A stretch of DNA of 44,463 nucleotides from Ascoidea tarda (nom. inval.) (taxonomy: Eukaryota; Ascomycota; Saccharomycetes; Ascoideales; Ascoideaceae): the NCBI GenBank assembly GCA_030560485.1, contig JAKTTS010000064.1, positions 1 through 44,463 on the forward strand. Direction: 5' to 3'. Each line of letters begins with the position of its first letter. The stretch's first letter is position 1. The position numbers were made by a program, and so were the translations under genes. Under the pieces are notes generated by a model. That model saw only the letters and a list, made by a program, of their open reading frames with translations. It was not told the origin of the DNA and searched no databases. Of the stretch, positions 19,847-30,639 are shown in pieces.

Positions 19847-20453
19847 ACATTTTTTTTGTGCTGCTACCATACTGTTGGTTTTGTTAGTTTTTGCGCTTCC
19901 GCTTGGTTGGCCGATATTAGCGCATGTGTCGCACGCGTCAGGTGCGCCGTGTTTGAAGTGGACTGGAACTGGGGAAAAAACCTCTACAATTCCCGCTCCG
20001 GCCCCAAAAACAGCGCACGCTCGCCAAACAGCTTGTCGTTATTGGAGGATTTCCTTCACTCTTCCGCTCTGTTCCACCCGCTGTTTGGAAGCACTGCACA
20101 CTGTGTGCATTTTGCTAGATAGCATATATAGCGTTATCTTATAAACAATAGCGGTTAGCGTGGCTTTCTCTGACGCAGTTACTGGGAACAGCGCCGGCTC
20201 TGCTAAACACACACAACTGGTTTTTTTCCACAGTCATGATTTCCTCCAGGAGCGCCAAATTGGGTTATTCCCAGTGACGGTTTGAAGATCGACTCTATTA
20301 CGGAATATTGTGGTATAAATATATTTCAATTCATTGATCTTATCCAATACTTTCTATCATTAATTGATCATATTCTTCTGTCAATTATCCTTGTTTTCTT
20401 TTGGTTCATACCTGTAAATACAACCCCTGCTTTTTTCAATTCACTTCCTCAAA
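19847..20453 (+). promoter_or_regulatory. MDH1 promoter with GC-rich island
   Basis: Bases 19880-20275 are markedly GC-rich (GCGC, CGCACGCGTC and CCGGCTC words). ATTGG at 20041-20045 is a minus-strand CCAAT box, the Hap2/3/4/5 core that activates respiratory genes, which suits MDH1. The 180 bases next to the start are AT-rich. The open frames at 19856-20144 are GC-island artefacts with no protein-like features. Confidence 0.5.
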
Positions 20454-21485
20454 ATGTTCTCTGCCAGACGTCAATTAATCAACTCATTCAGACAATTTTC
20501 CACTTCCTCAATCAATAACTACAAAGTCTCTGTCTTGGGTGCAAATGGTGGTATTGGTCAACCTTTATCTTTGTTATTGAAACTAAATCACAAAGTCACT
20601 GATTTAGCTTTATACGATTTAAGAGGTGCCCCAGGGGTCGCAGCTGATGTCTCTCATATCCCAACTAATTCAACTGTTAAAGGTTATACCCCAGATAATG
20701 ACGGTTTAGCTACCGCCTTAAAAGGTTCTGATGTTGTCATTATTCCAGCTGGTGTTCCAAGAAAACCTGGTATGACCAGAGATGATTTATTCAACACTAA
20801 TGCTTCAATTGTTGCTTCTTTAGCCTTGGCCGTTGCCGAAAACTCTCCAAATGCTGCCATTTTAATCATCTCGAATCCAGTCAACTCGACTGTTCCAATT
20901 GTAGCTGAAGTTCTTAAATCAAAGGGTGTCTACAATCCAAAGAAATTATTCGGTGTGACCACCTTGGATGTCATCAGAGCTTCAAGATTTATTTCCGAAG
21001 TTGCCAACACTGATCCAACCAAAGAACAAGTTACCGTCGTTGGTGGTCACTCTGGTATCACAATTGTACCTTTAATCTCCAAGACTCTCCACAAAGACAT
21101 TGCTAAGGATGTCAAAGATGCTTTAATCAACAGAATCCAATTTGGTGGTGATGAAGTTGTTAAAGCTAAAGATGGTGCCGGTTCTGCTACATTATCAATG
21201 GCTACTGCTGGTGCAAGGATGGCCAACTCTGTTTTGTCTGGTTTATCTGGTGAAAAGGACATCATTGAACCAACTTTCATTGACAATCCTTTATACAAAT
21301 CTGAAGGTGTTGAATTCTTCTCCTCCCCTGTTACTTTAGGCCCAGATGGTGTTCATGAAATTCACACTTTAGGTACTATTGCTGGCTTTGAAGAAGAGAT
21401 GATTGCCACTGCTAAAGAAACCTTGAAGAAAAACATCCAAAAGGGTGTTGATTTCACTGAGCAATTCTTAGCAAAACAAAAATAA
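20454..21485 (+). CDS. MDH1: Mitochondrial malate dehydrogenase
   Basis: NAD-dependent oxidation of malate to oxaloacetate in the TCA cycle, in the mitochondrial matrix. The 343-residue protein has a presequence ([19 protein letters not shown]), the nucleotide motif [61 protein letters not shown] and the active-site His in [13 protein letters not shown]. The C-terminus (FLAKQK) has no peroxisomal SKL-type signal and no N-terminal features of the cytosolic isoform, so the mitochondrial form is favoured. Codon use is strongly biased (GGT, GCT, TTG, CCA), as in a highly expressed gene. Length matches the family. Confidence 0.97.
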   Translation: MFSARRQLINSFRQFSTSSINNYKVSVLGANGGIGQPLSLLLKLNHKVTDLALYDLRGAPGVAADVSHIPTNSTVKGYTPDNDGLATALKGSDVVIIPAGVPRKPGMTRDDLFNTNASIVASLALAVAENSPNAAILIISNPVNSTVPIVAEVLKSKGVYNPKKLFGVTTLDVIRASRFISEVANTDPTKEQVTVVGGHSGITIVPLISKTLHKDIAKDVKDALINRIQFGGDEVVKAKDGAGSATLSMATAGARMANSVLSGLSGEKDIIEPTFIDNPLYKSEGVEFFSSPVTLGPDGVHEIHTLGTIAGFEEEMIATAKETLKKNIQKGVDFTEQFLAKQK

Positions 21486-21707
21486 TTTAATATGAATTTA
21501 CCTTGAATTAACTAATTATTCTTTTATTTATTTATTTATTTACTTATTTACTTATTTATTTTATTAATCAGTCTTATCTTTCACGTGTTAACGATTATAT
21601 AAACAACCACTTTCAATAAATTTTTTTTTAGTTTAGAATTGTTTTAAAAATATTAAAAGCAAAAAAAACAAAAACTAAACAAGTTAATATTTTGTTTTGG
21701 TACTATT

Positions 21708-23801
21708 TTAATCAAGATATTTAATACCGGATTGATCTAATTCATCAACACGAACTTTTAATGGTGGCACAATCATTTCATATGCCACCGTTTCTGCTTC
21801 TACATTTGTAATATCCTTTTCAACATATATGGTACATGCTAACCCATCTTCATCAACTGGGTACAAAAATTCCCTTCTTTTTTTATCCAACTTGGGTTCT
21901 TCGTTATATACTGTTAACTTATTCTCGTATTTAACAGGTCCAGGAATCTTTGAACGGCCAATTAATTGATAGTTCTCATCGTTTTCGATTGGAACTATTG
22001 TAGAGTAATTTCTTCTTGGTAAATATTGAGAATCGACTTGTGTATTATCATAACCCAAGTCAATATCTTTTTTAAAAATTGGCACCATATCCTCGTCAGT
22101 GCAATCTCCAAATGAATGGACATTATTCCTTTGGCAATTAAATAACATCTTAGGTACCGCTGGTGGTGGAGGAACATTAACAATGGCTGATGAGATCAAA
22201 TTGATCATTAAATATGGATCATGTTGTGGAATAGAAGAGATCTTGGAATCCTTTGCTTGAAATCTACCAACTGCGCACAAATGAACATCTCCACTTAAAA
22301 TTGTTATTCTAACTCCATTGTTTGCTTGGAATAGCTGAAGTCTTTGTAAAAATTTGTTTCTTTCGGCTTTGTGATTATCTGAGCACCAATGATCGTTTAA
22401 ATCGTCCAAGATTTCAACTTCCCCATCAAATACTTGAAAGATACCCCCACCGAGGTTCCAACTTTGTAAAAACCCGCCAATAGTTTTAGTTACTTGATGT
22501 GAAAGCAAAGTTTCTAAAAAGACCAATCTTGGGTACATAATTGGGACACCCAATAGTAGCAAAATGTGTTTAATTTCACCATTTGATTGATTAATCTCAT
22601 ATTGCAATCTTTCGAAAATCAAATCATAAGTATCCTGGAAAACAATTTTTTCAATAGTTCTTTCCGTTCTGCAATCCAAACCTAAAACCGCAATTTTCTT
22701 ACCCAAACGAACATAAACGGAGTGGGAATATTGATGAATATAAGGACCGATTTTTCTCCCAATGATCCAACTACTTTCTGTATGCAATTGTTCCATTGGG
22801 GAAGTATGGTGTTGAAAGATTAGATAATATTTGTAAGCGCTTTCGCCTAAACCTCTAAACATAGGAGAACCATTGGTTTGGGTATTATATGAACCAAAGC
22901 CGTCGATAATATCATGGTCATCAAAGATATTGACTGATGGAATAGAGGACATTGCCTTTGGGAATAACTTGATCCAGGTCGGATCTTTAGTACCATAAAG
23001 AAAACCATCACCAAACCAATCCAAATAATGTTCCAAATAAAACTGATTGAAGGATTCCAAATCTTCCTGGCCCATGATTTTTTCTTTACGCTCTTGGGTA
23101 TCAGCTTCAAGGTAGCTTTTATACAATGCGTTTTTTTCTTTAACTGCATCACAATAAATTTGATCACCACCACCAATCATTACGTGGTAGTGTAAAGACT
23201 GATGTTTTTTGAGCAAATCATACCATAGGGTGCCTTTGTAAGTGGAGGTATCAGTTTTGAATGAAAAACCATTACAAGAGAAAGATAAGATGTTCATTGA
23301 TTGATTAATGTTTGGAAGGAAAAATTCATATTCCGGTTTAGTTTGGCCATTGATGAAATATTTACATTTTTGTTGAAAATCCATTAGATTTAAATTAATC
23401 TCATATCTCCAGAATAAGAGATTTTTCTCTTGGTAGAACAAAGTTGAAGGAAAAGAACCAGTTAAAACTTCAATATCACTAGCATAGGCAGAATTTTGTG
23501 GAGGATATAAAGGACCTAAATTGAAATTGACTTCGGGAGGCATGGAGGAATAACCTTCAGTGGTTGAGAATTCTGTTGACGTAACAATTAACATTGAAGC
23601 TCTGTAGCTGGATGAATTATTTTCTAGAGTACCCAATAGTCTTAAAATTGGGCCACACCTTAAATCAATTGGTGGACAGCCAATTGATTGGACCTTGAAA
23701 GCTGGATGAACATCGTTTGAAACTGAGTATTCTTCATAATACGCTAGGTTTTCATCTAGTGGTCTAAACCACTCAACTTTGGGGATCCATGTAGCAGACA
23801 T
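21708..23801 (-). CDS. PhoD-like metallophosphatase, conserved fungal type
   Basis: A 697-residue soluble protein with no signal peptide. The N-terminal ~180 residues form a beta-rich region (WFRPLDENLAYYEEYSVSND, GPILRLLGTLENNSSSYRAS). The calcineurin-like PhoD domain follows (about 195-560) with metal-binding motifs MIGGGDQIYCDAV, VNIFDDHDIIDGFGSY, IAVLGLDCRTERT, and TILSGDVHLCAVG. The HYLDWFGDG segment and the order of these blocks match the large cytosolic PhoD-like proteins found across fungi. PhoD enzymes are phosphodiesterases or phosphomonoesterases; the substrate here is unknown. The ending LDQSGIKYLD is not a recognised targeting signal. It shares a 733-base promoter with DSK2 and converges on MDH1. 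Confidence 0.88.
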   Translation of the reverse strand: MSATWIPKVEWFRPLDENLAYYEEYSVSNDVHPAFKVQSIGCPPIDLRCGPILRLLGTLENNSSSYRASMLIVTSTEFSTTEGYSSMPPEVNFNLGPLYPPQNSAYASDIEVLTGSFPSTLFYQEKNLLFWRYEINLNLMDFQQKCKYFINGQTKPEYEFFLPNINQSMNILSFSCNGFSFKTDTSTYKGTLWYDLLKKHQSLHYHVMIGGGDQIYCDAVKEKNALYKSYLEADTQERKEKIMGQEDLESFNQFYLEHYLDWFGDGFLYGTKDPTWIKLFPKAMSSIPSVNIFDDHDIIDGFGSYNTQTNGSPMFRGLGESAYKYYLIFQHHTSPMEQLHTESSWIIGRKIGPYIHQYSHSVYVRLGKKIAVLGLDCRTERTIEKIVFQDTYDLIFERLQYEINQSNGEIKHILLLLGVPIMYPRLVFLETLLSHQVTKTIGGFLQSWNLGGGIFQVFDGEVEILDDLNDHWCSDNHKAERNKFLQRLQLFQANNGVRITILSGDVHLCAVGRFQAKDSKISSIPQHDPYLMINLISSAIVNVPPPPAVPKMLFNCQRNNVHSFGDCTDEDMVPIFKKDIDLGYDNTQVDSQYLPRRNYSTIVPIENDENYQLIGRSKIPGPVKYENKLTVYNEEPKLDKKRREFLYPVDEDGLACTIYVEKDITNVEAETVAYEMIVPPLKVRVDELDQSGIKYLD

Positions 23802-24534
23802 GTTATGAGAATAAAAATATACGAGATAAGGGAATAATTTGTTGATGGAGCAAGCAAGTCAAAAATTAAAAGCAGGGAACTAGGGACAACAGAAAGATAG
23901 CAGTCTAGAATAATCTTGTGTGAAGATCAAATAGAAACCTGGATGAAACTGGCAAAAATGATCTTGGATAATACAGAGTGATCTCAGATAATTCAGAATA
24001 ATCACACTGACTCACAATCAACACTAGAAAGAGCACTACTGTATTTCCTGGTGAGAAAGAAAAAGATAAGAAAAAAAAGATAAAAAGAAGGAAAAGTTGC
24101 TGTTAAATAGAAGCCAGAGGTACAGTAATGCCAATTGAGTTCAACTCTAAACAGCACGATGATTACATATGAAATGAAATTATTGGGTGATAAAACTGGC
24201 TAATTTCTCTTTTCTCTCGTTTTTCTTTCCCACTCTTGCACAGGAGCTGATAAAGCGCAACCATTGCTATGGCCGCAACATGGCTATGTATAGAACTGCA
24301 CAGAACGCTGGGTCAAATGTGTTTTCCGTCTCTGTGAATCCGCTCTGGCCGCTTAAGACCAGCACTGTGGGTGTAGTGTTTAGCACGTGCTTGGAAGATT
24401 CCAGAAGAAAGTCGCGGGTATTGTGCACGTGTCACTGCGTGGCGAAATTCTGGAGGAGAGACAAAAGAGAACTGCACTGAATTCGCTTTTTGGGCTGCTC
24501 AGCTTCAGCTTCAGGAGAATCAGCTACTATCGAC
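23802..24534. promoter_or_regulatory. Divergent promoter PhoD-like/DSK2
   Basis: The DSK2 half (24230-24500) is a GC-rich island with two CACGTG E-boxes at 24384-24389 and 24426-24431 (Cbf1/Pho4-type sites), 42 bases apart. If Pho4 used them, the PhoD-like phosphatase would be the obvious phosphate-responsive target, but Cbf1 is equally likely. The PhoD half is A-rich with GATAATxCAGA-like words near 23965-24000. The frame 24187-24480 is not supported as a gene. Confidence 0.5.
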
Positions 24535-25877
24535 ATGTCTGACACTATTGATATAATAATCAAGTATGTACGAGCCACTGTGAATGCTGTGTTACTGTTT
24601 GTGTGCAATTGTTACTAACTCTCTCGCCCTTTTGGTTTTTCTCTTCTGCTAGATCTGCTGAAAAGAAGTATAATATTAGTGTTCCATCAAGCACTCTGAT
24701 TTTGGATTTCAAGAAACACATTGAAACTAAAAGCTCGATACCTTCCAATCGCCAGCGTTTGATTTATTCTGGAAGAGTCTTGAAAGATAAGGAGACTTTG
24801 GCGTTCTATAAAGTGCAATCTGGCCATACGATTCATCTTGTCAAAGGCGCTGCAAAACCTTCTCTCGGAAATGCAAACACCCTGGCTAACAGTTCTAACC
24901 AGTCAACCTCGTCAACTCCCAATTCATCCACCAACAATGCCAGCTCTAACAACAATATACCTTCTTCGACTAACATGGCTACGGGCACCGGAGCTTTTAA
25001 TCCATTGGCTGATATAACCGGCGCCAGATTTGCAGGTTATGGCCCACAATTCTCGCCACAGAACATTTTGCATCAAATGAACTCAATGGGTTTATCAAAT
25101 GCAAGTGGAGAAATGCCCTCTGATGAACAAATGGAAAGAACAATGAATAACCCAATGTTTCAAGAAGGGATGAGATCAATGCTCAGAGATCCTCAAATGA
25201 TTGATTATTTGATTGAGCAATCTCCACAACTAAGAGCAATGGGTCCAATGGTCAGACAAATGTTGCAATCCGAACAATTTAGAGAAATGATGACCAACCC
25301 TCAAATGATGAGAAATGCAATGGAAATGCAGAGATCAATGCAACCCGGCGGTGCTGGTCCCGGTCCTGTCAATCCTTTTGGCTTCAATTCACCAACTGCT
25401 CCATCTCCAACATCTGCTTTTCCTGCTCCAGGCGTACCTAGTTCTCAAACTAATAGTGGCGATTCCACAATTGCCAATGCTGGAAGTAATACTACCACCA
25501 ATGATAGCAACAATAATAGTTCTACTACTACGAGCAGTAATACCGCTAATAGTGCTGCCAACCCCACATTTCCACCATTATTTTCTCCATGGGCAATGTT
25601 TCCTCCTTTGAACTCAAATAATCCTGCTAGTCCAACTCCAAATCCCGCTTCAAACCAGTTTATGGATCAATTCTTAAGCATGATGCAACAGCAAGATGCC
25701 AACCCAGCCACTGCTCCTCCGGTTGATACTAGGCCACCTGAGGAAAGATATGAATCTCAGTTGCGTCAATTGAATGACATGGGATTTTTTGAATTTGATA
25801 GAAACATCGCCGCATTAAGAAGGAGCGGTGGAAGCGTTCAAGGTGCAGTAGAATATTTATTAAATGGAGATGTCTAA
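24535..25877 (+). CDS. DSK2: Ubiquilin-family shuttle factor Dsk2, two exons
   Basis: Adaptor that carries ubiquitinated proteins to the proteasome. Exon 1 is 24535-24563 (MSDTIDIIIK). The intron is 24564-24652 (89 nt) with GTATGT, TACTAAC at 24613-24619 and acceptor CTAG. Exon 2 starts SAEKKYNISVP. The spliced protein is 417 residues (S. cerevisiae Dsk2 373). Domains: N-terminal ubiquitin-like fold (about 4-75) with NRQRLIYSGRVLKD and SGHTIHLVKG; Asn/Ser linker; STI1-type Met-rich helices (about 160-250: MNNPMFQEGMRSMLRDPQM, MMTNPQMMRNAMEM); a Pro/Ser/Asn linker; C-terminal UBA (about 375-415: YESQLRQLNDMGFFEFDRN, VQGAVEYLLNGDV). The first exon supplies the first beta strand of the UBL. The CTG at 24696-24698 falls where relatives have Val/Leu, which fits standard decoding. 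Confidence 0.97.
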
Positions 25878-26635
25878 AATAAAAACTTCATTATTATACA
25901 AATTTTCTAGTTTTTTTTCATTTTTTTCAATTTTTCTTTCAATTTTTTTCCATTTTTGTTTTTTTTTGTTTTTTTTAGATCTATACTCATCTGGTTTTAT
26001 TTAATCATTTACAGTTTCTCTTATTCCCTAATAATTTTTTAATTTAATAAAATTTCACCTAGTCAGAACCACTTCAAAGGCGTGATAGAACGTTATCCTA
26101 CAAAATCAATTGGTAATGTTTTACTGATCATTGCACCACTTCTCATACGGGAACACGAAGGTTAAACCCTTAGAAATATGAAAATATTTCAGAAAAAGTG
26201 CTGCACCCAAGATCAATAAATCTTCCAAAGAAGATTAATCTTCTGTTGACTAGAACATAAAGTATAACTATATCCACCATTTCATGGATCCGACCAAACG
26301 ATCTAACCTCGTGGGAATGCTTTAATGTTATAATCAACAGTGAATTTAGAAATAAGGAAAAAAAAAAAGAAGGGAAGAAAAAACACAAACGAAAAAAATC
26401 GTTTTTATCTCTTTCCGAAGTTAGCCCCGGGTAACGAGGACCGAAACTGTTTTTTTCAGGTCTGAGTGCCGGCTTGTTCACGTGGTCGATTTTTTCAGTA
26501 ATTTTTCATTTGCCTAAATTGAGCTCGTTCCATTGAGAACATCTTCAGGAGCCTGTATTTATCGAATACACTGGATCTGTTGATCTCTTGGAGCAGTGGG
26601 CATTATATGACACCGAAAATATACCTGTGCTGGAT
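25878..26635 (+). other. Intergenic region DSK2/MRP4
   Basis: The first 150 bases are T-rich DSK2 3' flank. Bases 26050-26340 are more complex than typical flank here. Bases 26400-26500 are GC-richer and contain CACGTG at 26479-26484, about 155 bases before the MRP4 ATG. The minus-strand frame 26170-26481 has no protein-like features. Confidence 0.45.
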
Positions 26636-28654
26636 ATGTTGAGATCTGTGTTGTCGACAAGTATGTTTGCACTGTGTTTATCTTGCTCAAATTCTCGGCT
26701 TCTGTTTTACTAACTCGATTTCAAAGAGCTTTGCTTCAAGCCAATTGTAGCTTCCACCATAAAGTTCAGAAACTTTTCTGCTCTTTCCTATCGATTTAAG
26801 GACGCTAAAATACCCAAAGGCCAGCAAGGATTTGATTCGGAAAATATTGAGAGTCTGGAGAGTCTGGGTGACCACAACCCAAATGTGAATTCACAATTCA
26901 ATGGCGAGCCTATTGATATTAATAAAATTTTTTCACTCGAAAATGAAGTATTTGGTGATTATAAAAAAATAAAAGAGTTTGAAGAGCTAGACACATTTTT
27001 ATCTGATCCGAAAATATTATTGGCTCTAAACGACAAGTCTAAAGTCACACTTTCTAAAACAGATCCAAACAAAGATGAGAAGAAAAAAAGAGTTAAGATT
27101 AGTCAAAAAGAAGATCAAGAGAATACTGAAGACATTGAAACTAAAGAAAATGTTGAAACTCAAGAAATTACTGGAGAGACAACTGAAACAAGTGAGGACT
27201 TTGATAAAGAACAAAATACTTATGAGGGGCTCGTTTCCAATCCAACTGATAGCACATTTCATTTATCACTTCATGAAGTTGAGAATAAAATTTTGGAATC
27301 AGTTGAGTCTTCTGTTAAGAAATTCAATGAAATACCTTCAAATAAATTGGATGAATATTATGAAAGTTTACTAAACTATAACAAATCGTTTAAAGAAAAG
27401 ACATTGGATCAAGTCAAGTCAAATTTGGAAAAGTCTTTACAAGAAAATCCAGCATTGAATCAAGATAAATTTATTAATGATAATTTCAATGAAATTTTAA
27501 ATAAAACTGATCCAAAGATTAAAAAGTTAATTTTTGATGAAAAATCATTAGATCTAATGAAGGATGAATTATCTGGATTAATTAATCATGTTTTAGAAAC
27601 CGAAGAAGAAATTTCGAAAAAAAAATTGCTTGATGATATTTCAAAGAAAAAGAAAAAAATAAACAGTAGCTTATCAAGTAATGCCGCTGAAATCTCCAAA
27701 GATCCAATGGATGAATTAGTTGATGATTTAACCAATGTCTATTTGGATTTAGACGTTGAAAAAGAAAATATTATAAATGATGAAAACTTATCTTATTTGA
27801 AAAAATTCCCAAACTTGAAATTTTCCGGAAAAGATGAATCATACTCTGACTCCGAAATATATTTGAGAAACTTGCATTTTTATAAAAAGAATTTAAATTT
27901 AGGCTCATCATTTGATGGAAATACGTATTTCCCACACAATGATTTAAATATTAGAAAAACCAATCAAACGAGTTTATCTATCAATACGTTATTGGCTTGT
28001 GGGGCACATTTAGGACAGTCAAAGGCATTATTTAGATCATCAACACAGCCATTTATTTATGGGGTTTATAAGGGTCTTCATATTATTGATTTAAATAAAA
28101 CCATATCATACCTCAAGAGAGCTTGTAAGGTTATTCAAGGTGTTGTTCAAAACAATGGATTGGTGTTATTTGTTGGTACGAGAGATGGACAGGAAAAGGC
28201 ATTAAAAAATGCAGCTTCTATTGTTAATGGATATTATGTTTCATCGCGTTGGATTCCAGGTACGTTGACAAATGCAACTGAGACTTCGTTATCACCAAAA
28301 AAGACGATAATTGATCCATTGAATAAGATTGTTAGTGAAAATGTGAATGAAACTGAGACTAATAGTATAACCAAGCCTGATTTAATTGTTGTTTTGAATA
28401 TGCTTGAAAATGAAGTTGTATTGCAAGAAGCGATGAGATGTAATATTCCTACAATTGGAATTGTTGATACTGATTGCAATCCAAGTCTCGTTACATATCC
28501 AATACCAGCCAACGATGATAGTATAAGATGCACAAATGTTATTGCAACGATTTTGGCGTCAGCAGGATATAGAGGAAAACAAAAGAGATATGAGAATTAT
28601 TCAACAATAAACAGTGGTAGTGCCGATGCATCATCATTGTTAGTTGAAGATTAG
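26636..28654 (+). CDS. MRP4: Mitochondrial small-subunit ribosomal protein uS2m (Mrp4), two exons, long N-terminal extension
   Basis: Component of the mitoribosomal small subunit. Exon 1 is 26636-26660 (MLRSVLST plus one base). The intron is 26661-26726 (66 nt) with GTATGT, TACTAAC at 26708-26714 and acceptor AAAG. Exon 2 runs 26727-28654. The spliced N-terminus, MLRSVLSTKLCFKPIVASTI then KFRNFSALSYRF, is a good matrix-targeting presequence. The S2 domain begins near residue 423: INTLLACGAHLGQSKALF, GLHIIDLNKTISYLKRA, LFVGTRDGQEKALKNAA, SRWIPGTLTNATE, DLIVVLNMLENEVVLQEA and IPTIGIVDTDCNP. The protein is 650 residues against 394 in S. cerevisiae, because about 350 charged, Lys/Glu/Asp/Asn-rich residues lie between presequence and S2 domain. 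The open frame's GTG at 26885 is not the start. Confidence 0.93.
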
Positions 28655-29295
28655 AATTGAAGTATCGTAAGTATTGTAAGTGTTGCAATTATAATGGTGA
28701 TATGGTGATTGTTGATTGATTTTTCATGTATATAAAATTAGTAATTATCTAGTTAATTTAAGAGTTTTCTTTGTTTTCTTTGTTTTTTTTGTTTTTTTTT
28801 TTGTTTTTTTTACTTTTTACTTTTTATTTTTGTTTTCTTGTTTCTCGTATTTGAACTTTAAATGAAAAGGTCTTTTTTTAGTTTAAATGCAAGACAAGAT
28901 ATCGGATTATAATTATATAAAAGAGAAGAAAGTTGTTAAATAAGATAAGGAAAAAGGGAAAACATCAACAGTAAAAGGCAAAAGGTAAAAGGTAAAAGGC
29001 AAAAGGCAAAAGGCAAAAGGTAGAGATATAGAGTACGATAATTGAAACGATCAAGTCAATGAAAATTAACAAAAGAGAAACAATAAAGAGAAATTGATGA
29101 AAATTGTGAACAAGACAAATATAAAAGCAAAAGAAAAGAGGAAAAAACAACACGAAGGAAAACAGATCAAAAAGTGAAAAAAAGATAAGTGAAAAAATGA
29201 AATTTAATAAAGATTTAGTAGAGATATATAGATGATGAAGTGAGATTGAGAGAGACAAGGTTTGATTTTGATTTTGATTTTGATTTTTATTTAAT
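28655..29295. other. Convergent intergenic region MRP4/KES1
   Basis: T-rich MRP4 3' flank, then A/G-rich DNA with two microrepeats: seven GGYAAAA units at about 28976-29023 and a TGATTT hexamer array at about 29262-29288 just after the KES1 stop. No gene seen. Confidence 0.6.
28976..29023 (+). repeat. 7-bp tandem repeat (GGYAAAA)
   Basis: Seven head-to-tail copies of GGCAAAA or GGTAAAA between convergent genes. The C and T versions alternate in blocks, suggesting slippage plus point change. Confidence 0.85.
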
Positions 29296-30639
29296 TCATG
29301 GGGGAGTAATTTCGGATTCATTTTTATAGGCATCGATGTTTAATCTCCAGTGTTTAGAATGAGCATTTGGATCATCTTCTTTATCACCGATTAGAGTACC
29401 AGAGGGGACGTCATTTTTGGATAGGTTGGCTAGAGTTGAGAGGATGGTAAAGGGGTCGGATTTTTGGCCTAAAGCCGGTAATTCTTTTCCAGATAAGTCG
29501 ATTTCAGTGAACCATCTGTTTTTCCAGGGGGTTTTGTTTTCAATTTCTATTTTTCTTAATTCTCTTTGGTCGTTTTCCAATTTTGATTTTTTGTTGTGGA
29601 TTAAATCGTAGTCGCCGGATTTGATAGCTTCAGCGACATCTAACCAAGCCTTTCTTGATTCTAGAGGATGTTGAGCTTCAATTGGTTTGACAGAGAGAAT
29701 TTCTGGTTTAATCAAGTTTGCGTCGTAGAATAATTTTTTTGCGGAAGAGTTGTATTTGTTGATGTAAGATTTTTCAGACCATTGACCTTGGATTGTGTAT
29801 AAGATTTTTTCGGAGGATTTCTTTTTAGGGTTGATGTTGGCGCTGTTGTTTTTTTTGATTTTTGCTTTGAAACTGTTTTTCTTTCCAGAAAAGTAGCCCC
29901 TGCCGGAGTATTCTATAGTGGACAAGTAACCCGAGGAGGATTGAATGTATGATTTACCATCTAGTTCAACAAAGGGAGAAGCAGCTAGTAAACCTTCTAT
30001 GTGGAGGCCAGGAAGAGTTATCAAGTATGAATCGTTTGAGTTTTTGTATTGGAGAATAGCATGGCCAAACTGTTTGACGGATAGAGTATAGGTGTAGATT
30101 GAAGCTTTGATTCTGTTGTAGCCTTGCAAGGTTGTGTTGTGTTTTTCATTGATGATTGCGTAGGAAGTTATAGGAGGGTGGTGGGAGACCTGTTCACTGA
30201 GCAAGATAGTTTCACCCAAGTCTTTTGAGTCCTTTGGGTCTTTTGAAACACTGGACCATTTACCCGTAAACAATTCACCTAGGAATGGGTTCAAAGGTTT
30301 CTTTTCAGAACCCATTGATTCGTTTCTTGAGCAATACTGGGATTTCAAAGTGGCAATAAACCATTTGGTTACAGCTAGAATTTTTTTAACGTCGATGTTA
30401 TCTTCGTCGGCTTCATAGTCGTCATCATCATCGTCTTCGTCGTTCCCAGATTGGGTCTTGGGGTCGTTGGATATGAAATTAGGAGCCAATAGCAAGTTTG
30501 GGTGTTCAGCCCAGTATTGAGAATACTCAACAAGAGAAACGGGGGACAAAATGAAAGGTGGAGCTGTCAATGAAGCTAAATCACCATTGTAGGAGGTAAT
30601 TGATTTCAAAAAGGAGGTCCAGGAAGCAGCAGAAGCCAT
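29296..30639 (-). CDS. KES1: Oxysterol-binding protein homologue Kes1/Osh4
   Basis: Cytosolic lipid-transfer protein exchanging sterol and PI4P between ER and late secretory membranes; antagonises Sec14-dependent Golgi traffic. The 447-residue single-domain protein follows S. cerevisiae Kes1 (434): N-terminal amphipathic lid SWTSFLKSITSYNGDLASLT, APPFILSPVSLVEYSQYWAE, TKWFIATLKSQYCSRNESMG, SEKKPLNPFLGELFTGKW, the family signature EQVSHHPPITSYAI, KQFGHAIL, LHIEGLLAASPFVELDGKSY, and C-terminal HPLESRKAWLDVAEAIKSGD. It differs by an acidic insert (NDEDDDDDDYEADEDNID, about residues 67-84) and Lys/Asn-rich loops. The frame extends upstream to 30720, but the ATG at 30639 (MASAASWTSF) matches the family start. 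Confidence 0.97.
   Translation of the reverse strand: MASAASWTSFLKSITSYNGDLASLTAPPFILSPVSLVEYSQYWAEHPNLLLAPNFISNDPKTQSGNDEDDDDDDYEADEDNIDVKKILAVTKWFIATLKSQYCSRNESMGSEKKPLNPFLGELFTGKWSSVSKDPKDSKDLGETILLSEQVSHHPPITSYAIINEKHNTTLQGYNRIKASIYTYTLSVKQFGHAILQYKNSNDSYLITLPGLHIEGLLAASPFVELDGKSYIQSSSGYLSTIEYSGRGYFSGKKNSFKAKIKKNNSANINPKKKSSEKILYTIQGQWSEKSYINKYNSSAKKLFYDANLIKPEILSVKPIEAQHPLESRKAWLDVAEAIKSGDYDLIHNKKSKLENDQRELRKIEIENKTPWKNRWFTEIDLSGKELPALGQKSDPFTILSTLANLSKNDVPSGTLIGDKEDDPNAHSKHWRLNIDAYKNESEITPP

Noticed and set aside
24187-24480. Open frame of 97 codons upstream of DSK2
   Set aside because: It lies in the GC-rich promoter island, has no motif, and overlaps the CACGTG sites.
26885-26887. 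GTG at 26885 as the MRP4 start
   Set aside because: The frame is open upstream to 26714 and joins, through perfect GTATGT and TACTAAC signals, to an ATG exon that encodes a mitochondrial presequence.
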